A DNA stretch of 64,000 nt from Hypomyces perniciosus (GCA_008477525.1 SPDT01000005.1:1984001-2048000), one strand, 5' to 3'; shown: positions 11,302-27,821, numbered from the stretch's first letter. Translations and numbers: made by a program. Notes: a model not told the origin generated them from the letters alone.

Positions 11302-12484
11302 GGTGACTGGGTTGAAGTATAAAACAGCGACTTAATAGAGAAGTCTAGTTGAGAGAAGAGAAGGTTGGTCAACCCAAGGAAAAGAAGCTTAAGCGATCAC
11401 TCCTATGGGCAAAATCGATAGTTCAAACGAAGGTTTGAAGAGCGGGAAGAGAGATTGATATATTTTTGGAACAGGAACAGGAACTTGTTTCTCAATGTGC
11501 TGAATGCCGAATGAAGATAGACTGGAATAAAGCGAGGAAGCACATGAATTATATATTCCGCTATTGCTGTTATTGCTTTCCTTTGGATCTTGATACTATC
11601 CGGATACCGGCACCACCCTAGGCATACAATAGGCATAGAAGCAAGCCACCTCGAAACGGTTTACTTTAGTAAGGTGATACATACATATCAACTGAAGTCA
11701 AAGCCCCAATGCCCACGACAAATGATCAACTGCGGATGCAGCTCCTGGATAGCTATTGTGGGAGTGTCCTGATTCGGTGGCAGCATCGAAAGGATTGCCG
11801 AATGGGGCCTAGCGGCGTCTGCCTCCCGTCTTGGTTGTCCGGTTCTTGTTTTTCTTTCCCACGCAAAAAAGGTCGGGAGGACCCGCTTTACCGGGAGTTG
11901 AGGTCGGTGCTGTCGCATCCGAACCGCCGACTTGGCCTTTGAACCTTCGCAATTGGACGGCATCGCCGCGGGCTTGAGCGAGGCGGTGCTACTTGTGGAG
12001 GCGGTTGCAATGATGACTTCGTACTCGTTCCTCGTTTAATAGCTTGGGCTATGTAGGAAGGTCCTTTGTGGTTTTGTGATGGCGACGACACTGTCGGCGT
12101 GTTATGTTGCGGATATGAGTGATGATATTTTACGCTAATGAACGAGAGCGAAGGTTGCGTGGACACAGAAATGGGAGGCAGCCCGCCCCTCAGCCGAAGG
12201 GCGTACGTAACGGCTGTGATAAGTTTTTCCAATGTACGGAGTAGATGTCGTAGGGACGATGCGTTGATATGAGACGCAAAGAGAAATGGGGCGGAGTGGT
12301 ATTAATACTAGCAATAGTATCTAGGAACAAGCATCATCTTCCAACGTCATTCATCAGCGTTTGGTGTCCCGTCCCACCCTGCAGTACGGAGTACTAACCA
12401 AAGAGCCACAAAAATCCTTCCCCCACCATACGCAACCAAACCACAACTCTGCCATGCTTCTTCACCACCACACTCGGCGACAAG
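11302..12484. other. Intergenic between divergent genes
   Basis: Upstream regions of the membrane protein gene (-) and KTI12 (+). A copy of GTACGGAGTAC lies at 12384-12394, about 90 bp before the KTI12 ATG, with a partial copy near 12234. The minus ORF at 11888-12232 is Ser/Pro-rich and not convincing. Confidence 0.55.
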
Positions 12485-13563
12485 ATGCCGGTACGTATGT
12501 CGCACCAAATCAACACCCCATGGCTGAAGAAAAGAGGGCGGCCATAATTTTTTAACAAAAGACATCATGTGCAAATCTATAGCTCATCATTCTCACCGGC
12601 CTGCCGACCTCGGGCAAATCCACGCGCGCAAAGCAGCTCCATGAATATCTCACTGCCCGCATCGCCGGCACCAAGTACCGTCTGCACCTGATTTCGGACG
12701 ACTCCCTCTCCATCTCGCGCTCTGTCTACGACCTCTCGGCGCTCCCGGCGCATACAAGGTCTGCGAATGCGAGCGAGAAGGATGCGCGGGCGACCATCTA
12801 CGGCGCTGTGAAGAGGGTTTTGTCGGATAAGGATATCGTCATCTTGGATGGGCTGAACTACATCAAGGGTTGGCGCTACCAGCTACATTGCGAGTCGAAA
12901 GCCGTGCGGACTCCGAGCTGTATATTGCAGATCGGCTGCTCGGTGGAGCGCGCAAAGCAGGTCAATGAGGAACGGTTAACCAGGAGTCTGGCCGCTGTCG
13001 CCGAGCAAGGGAGTAATGACACCACAACTGACGATACGGTTGAGGCGTATGAACCCGGCAACTGGGAAAACCTCGTCTTTCGCCATGAGGAGCCTAATCC
13101 CATGACTCGCTGGGATAGCCCTCTATTCACAGTGATTTGGGAGGACGACGAGGAGCAGGCCAAGAAGACGTTCGATTCTCTCTGGGAAGCCATTGCTGGA
13201 GACAGCCGAAAAATCATACGCCCGAATCAAGCCACGGAACAGCGAGGCCGCGATGCCAGCGGCGACTACCTCTACGTGCTGGACCGAGAAACGCAGGACA
13301 TTGTCAAGCGGGTGCTGGATCAGCAAGGGGATGACGGCGGAGGTGAGGTTAAAGTGTCACTGAGCTCCAGCGGCAGGGAAGATTTAATCATCGAGCTTCC
13401 GGCCGCCAGGAAGGTAGGCCTACCGGAGCTTCAGAGACATAGAAGGGCTTTTATGGGGTTGAACCGGGGAGGCATTGGGTTGGAAAAGGTGACGAACATG
13501 GCGGCTGATACGTTGAGGGAATCATTCGTCAACTACCTCAATAATGCATTTGATGCAGAGTAG
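12485..13563 (+). CDS. kti12: KTI12, Elongator-associated P-loop protein
   Basis: Two exons, 12485-12490 and 12583-13563 (328 aa). The first coding exon is only ATG CCG. The intron, 12491-12582, runs GTACGT...CTATAG and stays in phase 0, which gives the expected start MPLIILTGLPTSGKST with its P-loop at about residues 8-16. The family-typical segments ISDDSLSISRSVYD, VILDGLNYIKGWRYQLHC and HEEPNPMTRWDSPLF follow. In this family the protein (PSTK-like fold) binds Elongator and tRNA and supports wobble-uridine mcm5 modification; in yeast its loss gives zymocin resistance. The C-terminal helical domain (about 220-328) is complete. The gene stands alone, with about 1 kb to CDC48 on the same strand. 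Confidence 0.92.
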
Positions 13564-13653
13564 ATAGAAATTTAAAGAAAAGAAAACTTTGAGCTGGGTC
13601 ATGTTGACGAGACTAAAATGTGAGTAGAAGTTTGGTTTGACAGTCGAGAAGTA

Positions 13654-13671
13654 GTACGAAGTACGGAGTAC
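13654..13671. repeat. GTACGAAGTACGGAGTAC motif copy
   Basis: A GTACGAAGTAC unit fused with a GTACGGAGTAC unit. It belongs to the dispersed motif family. Confidence 0.7.
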
Positions 13672-13999
13672 AGATCCAATTAATACGGAATAGACATGGC
13701 CACCCCAGCCTTGGCTCAAATGCGTACGAGTATATAGTATCGTCCGAGTTCGAGCCCCTGATTAAAGGGCGATTGTTGATTCTCGGCCTAGAATAACTAT
13801 TAATGCTTGACTTAATGTGGGCATTGATGTTACTGAAGTAGATGTACAATTTGTTTGCTGTACCAGCAGATCTGTCAAGGATTAAGGTTTTCTGTCGAGG
13901 ATTACATCATTGGCAAACATATGTACTACTACGAGCACGAAGTACATACTCGGGCCCCCGTGCACAAGGAACAGGTATAGGTGGTCCTCAATTTACCCC

Positions 14000-14017
14000 G
14001 TACGAAGTACTCCGTAC
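14000..14017. repeat. GTACGAAGTACTCCGTAC motif copy
   Basis: A GTACGAAGTAC unit fused with GTACTCCGTAC, the reverse complement of the other variant. The two units are therefore in opposite orientation. Confidence 0.7.
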
Positions 14018-14596
14018 AGACGAACGAACTATTAAATTGTCGTTTGTTTGTTGACAGGCCAAAGAATGGAATGGCTGGTTGTAGACGGTGGCAATAATTA
14101 ATCTGACCCGCTTATCAAGCAAAGCAAGCATGGCATGCATCAAGCCGCCAGCGCCTGTTGCGCGTCTCTCAGTTGCCTGGCGGGGGCTTTCAGTGGAAGG
14201 CAGCAGAAGATTCCGCAGCCTCGCAGTGAAACACTGCTGCATAATTGATGTTCCGCTCCGCTCAGGGCTGCTGGTGATATCATTGGCCCGTTCCCCTCCG
14301 CTGCCGCCGTGTGGATGCTGTGGCTGCAAAGGTAACTTGGTATCTTGTATTAGTTAGGCGGCGTGCCAGCAACAGAAGCTCTCGCCGCTCAACCCTCTCT
14401 TCTCTCTCCTCCATATCATCCCTTCCAAACGCAAACTCAAACTCTTTTGCACTCCTCCTCTCCCGCCCATAAATTCATCGTGAGGAGGCCGCACCACCAA
14501 TATCCCTCCCGCACACAACTCACTCAGAATCCCGGTTTCGGCCACGTTCCCGCATCTTCCACACCCTGAACGCAGCTACGAGCAGCATCACTCAAG

Positions 14597-17349
<2,753 letters not shown>

Positions 17350-18131
17350 AGTTAAGCGGCGGTTGGCAATAGGACACGATCTCCTAGGTCCCTGTATTCT
17401 AAAGTTTCCTCATACATCTACATCGACTTACAAGTTAGGCGGTGGGGACTTAATCAATCCATGACGCCTTTTTTAGGTCGGCTATTTGGGCTGGGAGTTG
17501 GTAGAATGGTAGAAAGTCAAAGAAGGGTACGAAAAGGGTAACCCCAAACATGGCACTCCAGGCTTGGCCTTTTTGGCACGCTCCGCGACATAAGGATATT
17601 TCTTTCGGCAAAGTTGCAGGCTGGTTACTGGTCCTGTTTTGCTACGCCGTGAGAGCAGGTTACGATAGCTCGATAGATGATGCAAATTGATTCCCGTTAT
17701 GAATGATTCTGTCAGCAAATTGACGTATGTGAGTTCGTGTAAGGCAAAGCTATTTTCTTATATGGTAAGATGATCGAACGCCAGGCAATGGCTTGATAAT
17801 ATACGTAGGTCTATTCGTCCAAGAATTCATACATATTATGATGACTATAGTTTTTCAGTTGATAAGTAAAGGGGCCGATTCGCCTTCAATGCATCTTTTC
17901 TCTCTTCCCAGAGTGCCAGATTTCATTCAGCCCGGTGTCTTTGTGTCGCTCTGTGGTTCAATATGCTCGTCCCGTCTTTCTCCTACATGGTTCCGAGTCT
18001 TCTCTCGAACGCCTTAGACCAAGTTTGTTGGTATTTTCATGCTTCTCATATACTCCCAGGATCTCACCTCTCTCCCCTCATATGCCAGGTATTTAAGAGG
18101 AAAGGGGGTCTTCCTCTGTTTTTTTTTATCA
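17350..18131. other. Intergenic, convergent 3' ends
   Basis: 3' flanks of CDC48 (+) and the small unknown gene (-). It is AT-rich with no feature beyond short random ORFs. Confidence 0.6.
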
Positions 18132-18718
18132 TCAACCACTGCCCTTCTCCTCAATCTCACACACGGCCTCCAAACACTCCCGCGTCGTCCTCAGCGCTTC
18201 TTCCACGACGGACATGGGCACTGTGAGACTGGACTTTTCACCTCCCCCCGCTGCCGCCGCGCCGTTGGCTTTTTTATTATTGCTAGCATCGCCGTTGGTC
18301 GCTGAGGCTTTGCCGTTTGTACTTGACGTACTGCCTGATGATGAAGAAGTGAAGTCTTCGCGAACGTCGTCGAGGACGCGCCGGAGGAGCGCTGGGAACG
18401 TGGTGATTTCGCCGGAGCGCATGAGGGAGAGGGCGTGGGCTTGGATGGCGGTGGGCCAGTTGGATGGGTTGGCGTTGAGGGCGTGGAGGAGGGCTTCTTG
18501 GATCCTGGCACTCGCGATTAGCCCACTGCCGTGTCTCCCGGGGGGCATAGCGTCTCTGCGAGCTTTCTGGGGAGGTAAGGGGAGGCTTACTTGGCGACAT
18601 GGCCGTCTCGTAGCAGCACGGTGTTAATTTGCGAGCGCAGATCTGGGTCGAGCGTCGCGGGGGTGTAGTTTGCGGCGGAGGAGGGGACTTTAACGGGTGT
18701 GGATGGTCTTTGAGCCAT
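18132..18718 (-). CDS. Small conserved-looking protein of unknown function
   Basis: Two exons on minus, 18718-18591 and 18504-18132 (166 aa). The 86-bp intron has GTAAGC...GCCAG ends, and the split codon restores Lys. The N-terminal half is compact and non-repetitive: a short Ser/Pro leader, then DLRSQINTVLLRDGHVAKIQ, then LLHALNANPSNWPTAIQ, then a LMRSGEITTFPALLRRVLDD segment. These look like amphipathic helices of a real domain. A Ser/Thr/Asn/Ala-rich linker (about 98-135) leads to a final helix near 140-162. There is no signal peptide, membrane segment or known motif. It looks soluble and could be a subunit of a larger complex, but I do not recognise the family. Confidence 0.75.
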
Positions 18719-21700
18719 GATTACGGTAGAAGAAAAGGTATTTTCAAAACGAGGGAGGTGGAAGAAAGAGAAGAGTCGTCGGCGAGAGATGTTGGACGAA
18801 AGCTCGGTTTGCGCTTTTTGAGATGTGGGTTATCTGATTTCGCGGACTCGGCTCCTTGCAGGTGGAAGAGCTGTATATAACTAGTTTCGCTTGTTTCGTT
18901 GTATTTCTCGATGGTGATGATGATGAGAATGCGCTTCGAGATAAAAGTGGGAGTTTGGAGTCTCTGCTGCTGATTCGCATAGGATTAGCAAAAAAAAACC
19001 AGTTTCATATCCCCAAGTACGCAAACCGATTCTTTCTCCACCTGCGCGTCGCAGAAGAAAGCCTGGATCACTGCTACTAAGGAGACGGCGGGTGAAATAC
19101 ACACAGCAAGTAGAACGTCACTAGTTTTCGGAGCAAAGGCAATGTTTTTCGATTCGCGATTTGCGTTGGCAGGTTTCCAGATGTTGCGTAAGTAGGCGAC
19201 AAGGCTGAGGCTGAAGATGCAATGGGATAGATAGTAGTACGGAGTAGTGCGATGGCTAGAGCTAACGACGTGAATTGAGCCGCAAGGCTGAGAGAGGTGG
19301 AGACACGGCTGTTTTATTATGTCACCCGGTAAGGCGGGGCCATGATTGGTGTGGAGGTGGGGGAGACGCTTCTCCTCTTTCGAGGGCTGGAGGGAAATCT
19401 CAGCTACCCTATAATAATACCATCTCGATTCTCAAAAAAGTTCCTACTTTGACTTTGGTATTGATCGGTGCACATATCGAGGTTGACTCTTTCCTCTATG
19501 GCTATAATTCTTTGTAATTGCATCTGTCATACCTAATCGTACATTATCTTCACCGTCACCTCGTTAATCAGACCGCTACAAAAGGCGCCTTATATTAACA
19601 AGCCCCTTCAAGGATTCTTCAACACTAAGGCCCGAGACCTCGAGCCTTCGAGACTTCGATACATTCCAAAAAGACCTGCTGACCTCACAACTCAATAATT
19701 TGGAATGAATCCTAACTCACTACTCTATTCAGAAGCCCGACTCTTTCTCTCCCAACCCCAAACATCACGCTGCCTGCCGTGTAACCCCCAGCATGTCTCT
19801 CATCCTCATTCACCTACCATGACGCGTTTTTGTCTCTGTACACGGACTTCCCACAAATCTCTCCGACTTACACCGACTTACACCGACACATCCGGCCATC
19901 TATCATCATACGTACAAAATATGAAAGAGCAGGGAAGGGTAAACAACAAAGGACAAAGTGGATGCTTCACCTGGGACCCCTCCCCCTCAAGCCTTGTTCC
20001 AGCCCATTTTCGAGGTCCTCGTCTTCGTTTCTTGCTTTGGTCACGCGGAGAATTGCCATGGAGAACCTGGCTTATGCTCCCAGCCGAAAAAAAAAACAGT
20101 AATACGGTTCTCTTGTACTTCGTAATAACAAGCCGCATTAATCATGGCGGAAAACACCGAGTAGCCCCGATGGGAAGTGGAATGACAAGAGTTGCAGCTG
20201 AATGGGGCATACTATGGCCTGATATGCACAAGTAGTAAGCAATTTGCCTAAGCTTACGGAGTATTCGTATACAGCGAATACTGCCCTTATACGGAGCACG
20301 TCAAATGCACTCTTGACTCAACTTCGCCTTGGGCAGTTTTCTAACATGGGAGGAATAATACGGGCGGAACTTAACGACAGGCACTTGGGCAAATAGACTC
20401 CGTATGCCCATCTCAAAGCTGAAGCCTTGTCGAGGTCGGTCAACCCGACGAGATGGGCACCGCCAATCTGCCCGGCCTCGGCCCGAGTCGACAACTCACC
20501 CCCTGGCCGGAGTAATGTCAGTGGTCGACGGCGAATACCCTGCTCGCTCTGCGACACGAATACATTACAAGGGATACATGTAGGCATGTGTGTAGGCAAT
20601 CTGTACTCCGTAGATACCTACCTTTGCTGTATGTAGGTAGATCCCACGCCCTGGCCTTCGCCCCGGAGCCGAGATGCCACTACCCTGTACACAGTAGTAC
20701 TCGTAATCCATAGTTGGCATCGCATCCACACAGCGCTTACAGCTTTGTCGCAAGGGACACACTAGTCGCAAGTTGCTCTCCCAAGCCTCTTTCCGTACTT
20801 CGTACAATACATACCATCCTTGGTCATCGCGATGGTTGTTCAAGCCCAAGGCGGCGCCACGTGAGACCAGAGAACATGTTGTCCATCGACAAGTCCAGAT
20901 ACTTGGTCAAGTGCTGGGGAATTTCCCGTCTATCCCAAGAAACCGCGGGCCCCGGCGAAACGACCACTATGGTATCAGCGGTGTGGTATGGTGTCACTGG
21001 TACGTCTTTCTGTCAAGAAATGAATAGAATCATCCAAAATCAGGGATGGGAGAACAGAAAGAACAAAGAAATGGCGCAATGTCCTTGCACAGAAATTGCA
21101 ACCCAAAAAATTACGTGCCATGGTTGGATGAACAAGTTTCCCAATCTTCACCGACCTTGTCAGATCCGAACCCGGCAGGTGAAACGACGAGTATCTGACC
21201 GCCATACCCTGGACAGCGATTGGACAGCCTCCCATGCTCTCCCCTCCTTCATCCCAACCTGAGCCGCGGTGACCCCCCTGGCCGCGGGGAAGGGAAGCTT
21301 TGGGAGGCGGCGAAGAGGGGTGACAGGGGAGGGGGAGGGACACACAGATGGGGAAGAGACATGTCGTAATCCCCCCCAAGCTCGCAGATACTCGTAGGCA
21401 ATAAATAGAATGTGGATGGGTAGCCATTGGCCGCAGTGGGAATCTGAGAAACTCGTGGAAGCGTGCCAGCCTGTGGATCGACAACGAACTCGGTTGGTTC
21501 AGGAAACGGCTTGCGAACGTGTGCGACGTGGAAACTTGCGTTTGGGAAGAGGAGACCAACGTCGGCGCTGACTTCAGCTCGGATAAACATAGTATATGAT
21601 GATTCATCTATCTCTGCGTATGCAGTGCGTTGGATGGAAATATTTGTGTCATTGGGTAACATCGGCGACTTGATTTATTCGTGCATTCGCAGTATGTAAT

Positions 21701-24700
21701 ATGCAGCATCATTCAAGAGGGTAAAAAACCGTGTCTGCTGACCTGATGCTGAGCTCGGTTTGGTGTCAGCTCCCTACCTTTACTGATGTAGTGCTACCCA
21801 AGTCCGGCATCTATCCGGCGATCGCGAGACGGAGCCTGCTCATTTATGCACAATTAGCAAGCGTCCATTCTCGAGGCCGCAACTGCGGCCATTCGCATCT
21901 TGCACAAAGGAAACTGCGGAGTTGGTACGACTAGGTATCAAAGCGCGTACTGGGCTGTCACCCGGGAACCAGGATCCGGGGCCCCTGGTGTGACAAAGCG
22001 AAGTAGTTGCTGCATTAGGCTGAAGAGCTTGCATCCAAAGGACACGCACTCATCACCCTCTTTGTCGCCTTTAAAAATGAACCTGTGTCAGTGCGACATT
22101 GCTGACCAGATATCATAGTTATCGCGACTCCGACATTGGATTTGCTCTAAAGTCATGCGTATCGGATGGAACAGGCATCTCATCTCTACCATTGCGCACA
22201 AGTCGCCATGTTGAGGAGTAGAACAAAGCCACTTCCGACCTGGCCTGGAGGTTTTGATGAATATCCCCACCCCCTGATGGGGGCCACCGCATCGGATTTT
22301 TGACTTACCTGGCCCACGATCTGGTTACACACCATCCAACATGGCTGCAGGGAAACGCCATCCATATGTATGAATTTGGCTCACCTGATTTTTTTGGAAT
22401 CCAATACCAGCGCGCGAAGCCTTTGCGAGCCAGAAAAAAAAAAGCAAATGTTCAGCCAGACTTGTGGAGGAGAGAGAGAAGAACAAGTTTGGCAAGGCGA
22501 CGAATTGGAAGAGCTGTGTGTGAAATTTGGCTAAACCGAAAGAAGCAAAACAGTCTTTGGCCAGACAGCCGCAACTGTTCATGGCGCGGATTGTGTTTGA
22601 GTAAAGAACCATGTCCATGCGTTTATTCTAATACTGCTCTTGGGGATGCGAACGTGCAGACGCCTAGGTGCTTTTGTGTTAGATTGTCTGCGCTGTGTGT
22701 ACGGAGTAAAATGGGGTGAATCTGCGAGTCAATCAAGTCCCGAGACCTCTGATTTCCCCACTCCCTCACTGTGATTTCTATCATCACAGTGGATATTCAT
22801 GTTCCACAGACACCTGAAAGACCGTCGCCCCAGACGGCCGCATCAGGCATGTAGCAACAGTACGGCACTTCAGGCCCCCTAATCCTTAGTCAAGCGGAAC
22901 GCCACACCCGGGACCATCTTGCTTCGGACGCTGCATTCGATGCAGAAGGGAAGGGGCGGATGCTCCAGGAAACCTTATATCACGGCCAGGGGGTCGATCC
23001 GAGAATTTGGTCGTGTGGGGGGTCAGCGCCAAGAGCGAACTGCATTCATTGGAAGTCGAAGACGTTGAAAAATCGAGCCTTTTGCAATCGGTGAGAAGAA
23101 TGATGGTAGTGTCAACCTTCGTCTTCACGGATGGGTGACGATACAGCTCAGTATGGTCGCGGCCGCTCGCATGTTGTGGTGGCATTATGGGCTGTATGCT
23201 GACTCGCACAAGAAGCATCCTGGCCCAAGAAATGAGTTAGCAAAACAGGAAACCAACTCGAGTATGAGACGCGGTGTGAGGTCTGGAGAGCCATCTTCAG
23301 CCTCAGCTCGCTTTGATGAGGGGTTTGTAGTTGAAGCTGTGGGGGTGTTTGCGGTCCGAGCCAGCCAACCAGTGTGGACGACCAACCAGAAGAAGAATCT
23401 GTCTCCGCAAATGTTGAACAATCTCAGCCTCCTGCAAAGAGAAACAAGAGATAATTCGAGAATATGTCCGGAGCCACACATGATGCACGGGAGGTATGTA
23501 CATAGTTGTAGTATGCTGCACATACCTATTTGCCGCAAATCGGGAACTAGCATGAATCGGTCTGGTCATTGATTGGACGCGTCGCAGTTTTCTCCTTGAT
23601 AGAGTGGCACTGCTAAGATGGATATCTGGAGAACAAGGCTGCGGATACAATTCCCCATTCTTCGAAGCTGGGCCATAGGCGCCTCAACAGCGGGTAGCCG
23701 TCACGATGCAGTGCAAGGAGGAGCGAGTCATAAAAAGACGGGCTGGGTCGCTGCAGCCATGCTCGGCACATGGAAAGGAGCGCTTATGTACTCTGTACTT
23801 CGTAGATGGCTTGCCAACGATGTGTTTTGTCTTGTCAGCCGTGGCGTGGTGTGGCGTGGTTACCCGCATCAACCTGGGTGACACGTTGTTGCTTCGGCCA
23901 AAGTCAAATTCTTGCGACATCCTGTTTTGACGTCGAAGACCACCATCAAAGCGTGTCTGAGCCCTGCGGGGTGTCAACACTTCTTGACCGGCAATGGAGG
24001 CCAAAACGATGGTCTAGGTAATAGATTATTGCAACGGCGGTGACAAAAGAGTACAAGTACTACTTTCGATAGAAGGTCTGTGGAAGAGGGTGGGTCAGGG
24101 GTCCTTGCTAATGGTGCAAAATGGTTCACCGGTTGAACAGGGGGGAGGAATAGGATGCCTTGTGTCGTTCGGGTGGACAGCCGGATATCAATACCTGGTC
24201 AGTGGAAACCAAAGCGACTGGCTGGAGAGACGAAGCGGATGGACGCAGGGATTCAAGGGTTGTTCAGAGGTTTGACAATAGAGGGGAGAAATTGCTTGGA
24301 GGAGCACGGAGAGGTAGTGTTGGGATCGCTTAATTGGTCTGAGAGTTTGTCTCCCTCGAAGTCGGAGGTATTGTTGTGTACGGAATACAGATATCCCGTG
24401 CCTTCCCCAATTAAGAGCTTGGCAGGAGGAAGGCAGGAGCTTGCGGAAAACTTCCGCTTGATCAGGGAATATGACAAGGAGGAGTTAGAGTGTTAATCTT
24501 ACAAATAATGATCAATCTCGGAGATAGGTAGATGGATAACAGACTTCCAGGATGCCTCATGCCAGCGGATTTCTTGCCAACCTTGGAGAACGGAGTGAAT
24601 GCTGAAACATCAACTTTAGCCCAATATCTACTCGTAATAGAGAGTACCCATCTCTTCCAGGTAGGTAGGAACTACTACCTAGTACTCCGTGCAATAGTAC

Positions 24701-26192
24701 ATGTGGTTTCTCTACCTGGCACGCTGTGTTTTGTCATTGTAACCTTAAGCGATCACAGAGCGAGATGCAAAGGACTCGTCGAGAATGGCCCCGTCTCAAC
24801 GATTACGACTACCGGTTGATAACCAACCATCCAGTGCACGTTCGCACACACTTTCAAGGTGCCATCAGCGGCTTCTGCATATAACGAGCCGAACCGCCGG
24901 CGGACCAGAACATCCTCCCGTTGCGGTATCACCCTTATTATGACCATGTCGAAGTTGTATCCTTGCCAGGATATCTATGATGCTTGACCATGCTGACGTT
25001 ACACTCTCTCCCGCCCGCCCAGATAAGTTACCAGCATCGCCATATGGGTCTGTCTACATACAGTTAGGTAGAAGTCGTATTCGCAGACGATGTACTCTGT
25101 ATGTAGTGGTGGTGTTCAGTGATATCATGCTACACTCGGGGGTGATTTTTCAAAATCATAGGCCGAAGAGACTGGGCTGCGAACAGTGTGTGTGTGTTGT
25201 GTGTGAGTTGGCAAGGTCCGAGCTACGATAGGCGTCACCGCCGCCTTTGCCGTGAGTTGTTGTTCACGAGTAATTTTTTCTTGTTCTGTGCTGCTGCCGA
25301 AGAGCCATTTTCCCCTAAACACATGCTAAAATGGCGTCGATCGTTGCTGAGACTAAAATGGTCGCTCCGCTTGAACTGACGGAAGCCAGATCCCGTTGTG
25401 TTTGAGGCCTATCGGAGTTTAAGGTATGGATATATTCTGTACTTTACAACTCTGAGAATCAAATTCTATCCCCAAGAAAGGCCATCATCCAAGTGATTAG
25501 ATAAGCATCAAGAATCTGCCTTGGCCGCTGTCAGAAAATCTGTCATTACTCGTAAAGAAGATCTGGGAAAATATCGTGGCCCCCTTGCTCATCAATAGCC
25601 ACCGAGAATTGCAGCACGGACCTGATGATGGCTTGTGAGGCCAGGTGGGCTTTTTTTTACCCTCTGACCCTATCGACTCAACAAAGTTTGAAGCAGTCCG
25701 TCTTTTGGGTACTGCTGCTTTGGCACATGGCTGCTACAAATACTACCAACTTGGCCTTGAGTCGGGTTGCATTGCCGGGGACTCTGCAGCCAACATGCAG
25801 AAGCTTCAATGCAGTCATGGTTGGCTGGTAGGCGGTGTACATATGCTCTCGCAGATTTTTATCCTGGTGACTGACGTCTTTTTGCCCATCGCAGACGCTT
25901 CTAGATGCTTGGGTTGGAGCCAGCTCGTCGCCCAACCTGGCAGCCCCCCCAAATAGCTCTCTGGGTGTTGAATATCGGGAGCGAAGAGCTCGCTCCGATG
26001 ACCAAATGACGACCAAAAAAAACATGAAGAGAAAACAGGACCCGCAACAGCCCTACCGACTAATAGGCTATTCTCGATAGGCGAGCTCCTTCGGCCAAGT
26101 GATGTTCTCTCTTCCCCCAGCTGCTACCCAGAATCATTGGGACCTGCAGTAGAGAGGTTGACTACTGGGCACCAACACACTAGCCTTGGAGA

Positions 26193-26220
26193 TACTGCTA
26201 CTGCTACTGCTACTGCTACT
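26193..26220. repeat. TACTGC hexanucleotide repeat
   Basis: Just over four perfect units of TACTGC in gene-free DNA. Confidence 0.85.
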
Positions 26221-26928
26221 TCGGAGTGAGTGAAAAGCGAGCAAATGCGAGCAGTATCTCCCGCAAGTTGCGGTCTCTGCTAGGCGGGAAACGAGCAACA
26301 CCCAAGACAAGCATCTATACCCACGCACGCACGCACGGGGCCAGTGGCATCAGTGTACATATGTACACATACCTAATCGCAGACGTCAGGCCACACGCAA
26401 AAAGTGACACAGCGCGCTCTCATCCTTGTCGAAGCACACATGCAGGTCGTGGTCGTATCCATGGCACGTCAAATTCTGTACGAGCATGTACCTCGGGGAG
26501 AGGTGCTGCATGTTGATGGATACATGACATTCTCAGCGCGACAGGGGGACGATGTGCTCAGAACATGTGTCCTCGGTGTACCAGACAGAGTCACTACTGC
26601 TAGATGTAGAATCGCCCAGCCAAGGTCGTATCGGCAAGAAATGTTGGTTTTGCCGAGTCAGGCTTTTGGGTATTACCAGTAGGACTCGTCCACTTGGTTG
26701 GAGCTGAAATGCTTCATGTCGTGATATGAGGAGAGGGCCAAAAATCTCCCCCATGTGTTAGCCTCAGACTGGCCCTCACCAGCATGGGAGAATCGACAGC
26801 AGCACCGCCATTTCACATTCAAGCCAACCCGTGGTTGCGCTCTCGGCCGCATTTAATCGTGTTCTCGTAAAGGAGAGGCATGGAAGATTCCGTGGTGCTT
26901 CTCATGGGCCAGGATAGTCCGTCCGCCC

Positions 26929-26988
26929 GTACTCCGTACCTGCGTTAATATGCCGAGAAGCATGTTGATAGTACTCCGTACTCCGTAT
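26929..26988. repeat. Pair of GTACTCCGTAC motif copies
   Basis: One unit lies at 26929-26939, and a tandem GTACTCCGTACTCCGTAT at 26971-26988. Both are in the same orientation. Confidence 0.65.
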
Positions 26989-27804
26989 ATCTAAGAGGCA
27001 TAGCTGGATTACCTGGTAGCTAGCTGTATGTATTATGTATGTCTGCGTTGCATTTGGCCTCGATTATTTCCGCGAATCGAAACCTGCTTGGATGACGTTT
27101 GGTAAACCGACTTAATAGGGGCCCGATATGGGTTTGCGATTGTTAGGGGGGAAAAAAGGCGTACATCGAAACCCAAAGTTAGCTACGAGCCAGAGTTGCA
27201 GCGGTAAATTGTAATTACCGGAAAATCAATCCAACACTCCATGCATTACCATCGTGCTCTCTTCCTTGCATCGCCTCCTTCATAGTCCAATGAGGACAAG
27301 GCGTCATAAAAAGATGGTTGCCTGACATTGAGCCACGAGCCAACCAGCGTATCCAACTCAATTTATAACCTTGACCGAGATAATGCGTTCATTCGGCATA
27401 CAACCACACACAAAGAACCACCAACACCACCTCCTCCACTACCACTACCACCACCACCATCATCAGGACTTATTGCATCCGCTGCCAGCCGCGTCTGTTT
27501 TACATTTCAGTCCCCGCAGTGGCTTTTTGATTTTATTCCCGTCCGAGACTCCGCATCGGCAGCCGGGCTAGGGGATGTTCTTCCGATTACGATTTTATTC
27601 TATTATTATATGCTGTGCCACGTCTGGTTCTGGCTTGCAACTGGGCCGTCCTGGGCAAAGCTTGCATGGTAATGGCAATAATCACTTGATAGGGCTAGTT
27701 CTGGTATGCCGGCATATTTGCCGCCGCCCGTTCGTGTTGAGGTTTCATTCATTCCACGAATACAGACAGAGCCATTCTGTAAAGGCGAAGACGGAGAATT
27801 ATGG

Positions 27805-27821
27805 CAGACAGACAGACAGAC
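27805..27821. repeat. CAGA tetranucleotide repeat
   Basis: About four CAGA units in gene-free DNA. Confidence 0.8.

Larger units (their letters stand above)
13564..14596. other. Intergenic, KTI12 3' flank and CDC48 promoter
   Basis: This contains two clustered copies of the dispersed motif family (13654-13671 and 14000-14017). The part before CDC48 (14390-14590) is pyrimidine-rich, as is common for strong fungal promoters and leaders. No gene is supported. Confidence 0.6.

Noticed and set aside
13740..13775. GTTCGAGCCCC stretch resembling a tRNA T-arm
   Set aside because: The stem bases do not pair and there is no acceptor, D or anticodon arm around it.
19705..20235. 176-codon plus-strand open frame in the gene-poor region
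   Set aside because: No recognisable domain, low-complexity starts and mixed composition; no supporting splice signals.
20975..21662. Overlapping minus-strand open frames of 210 and 137 codons
   Set aside because: Two frames over the same DNA, both lacking recognisable motifs; the pattern is expected in GC-balanced non-coding DNA.
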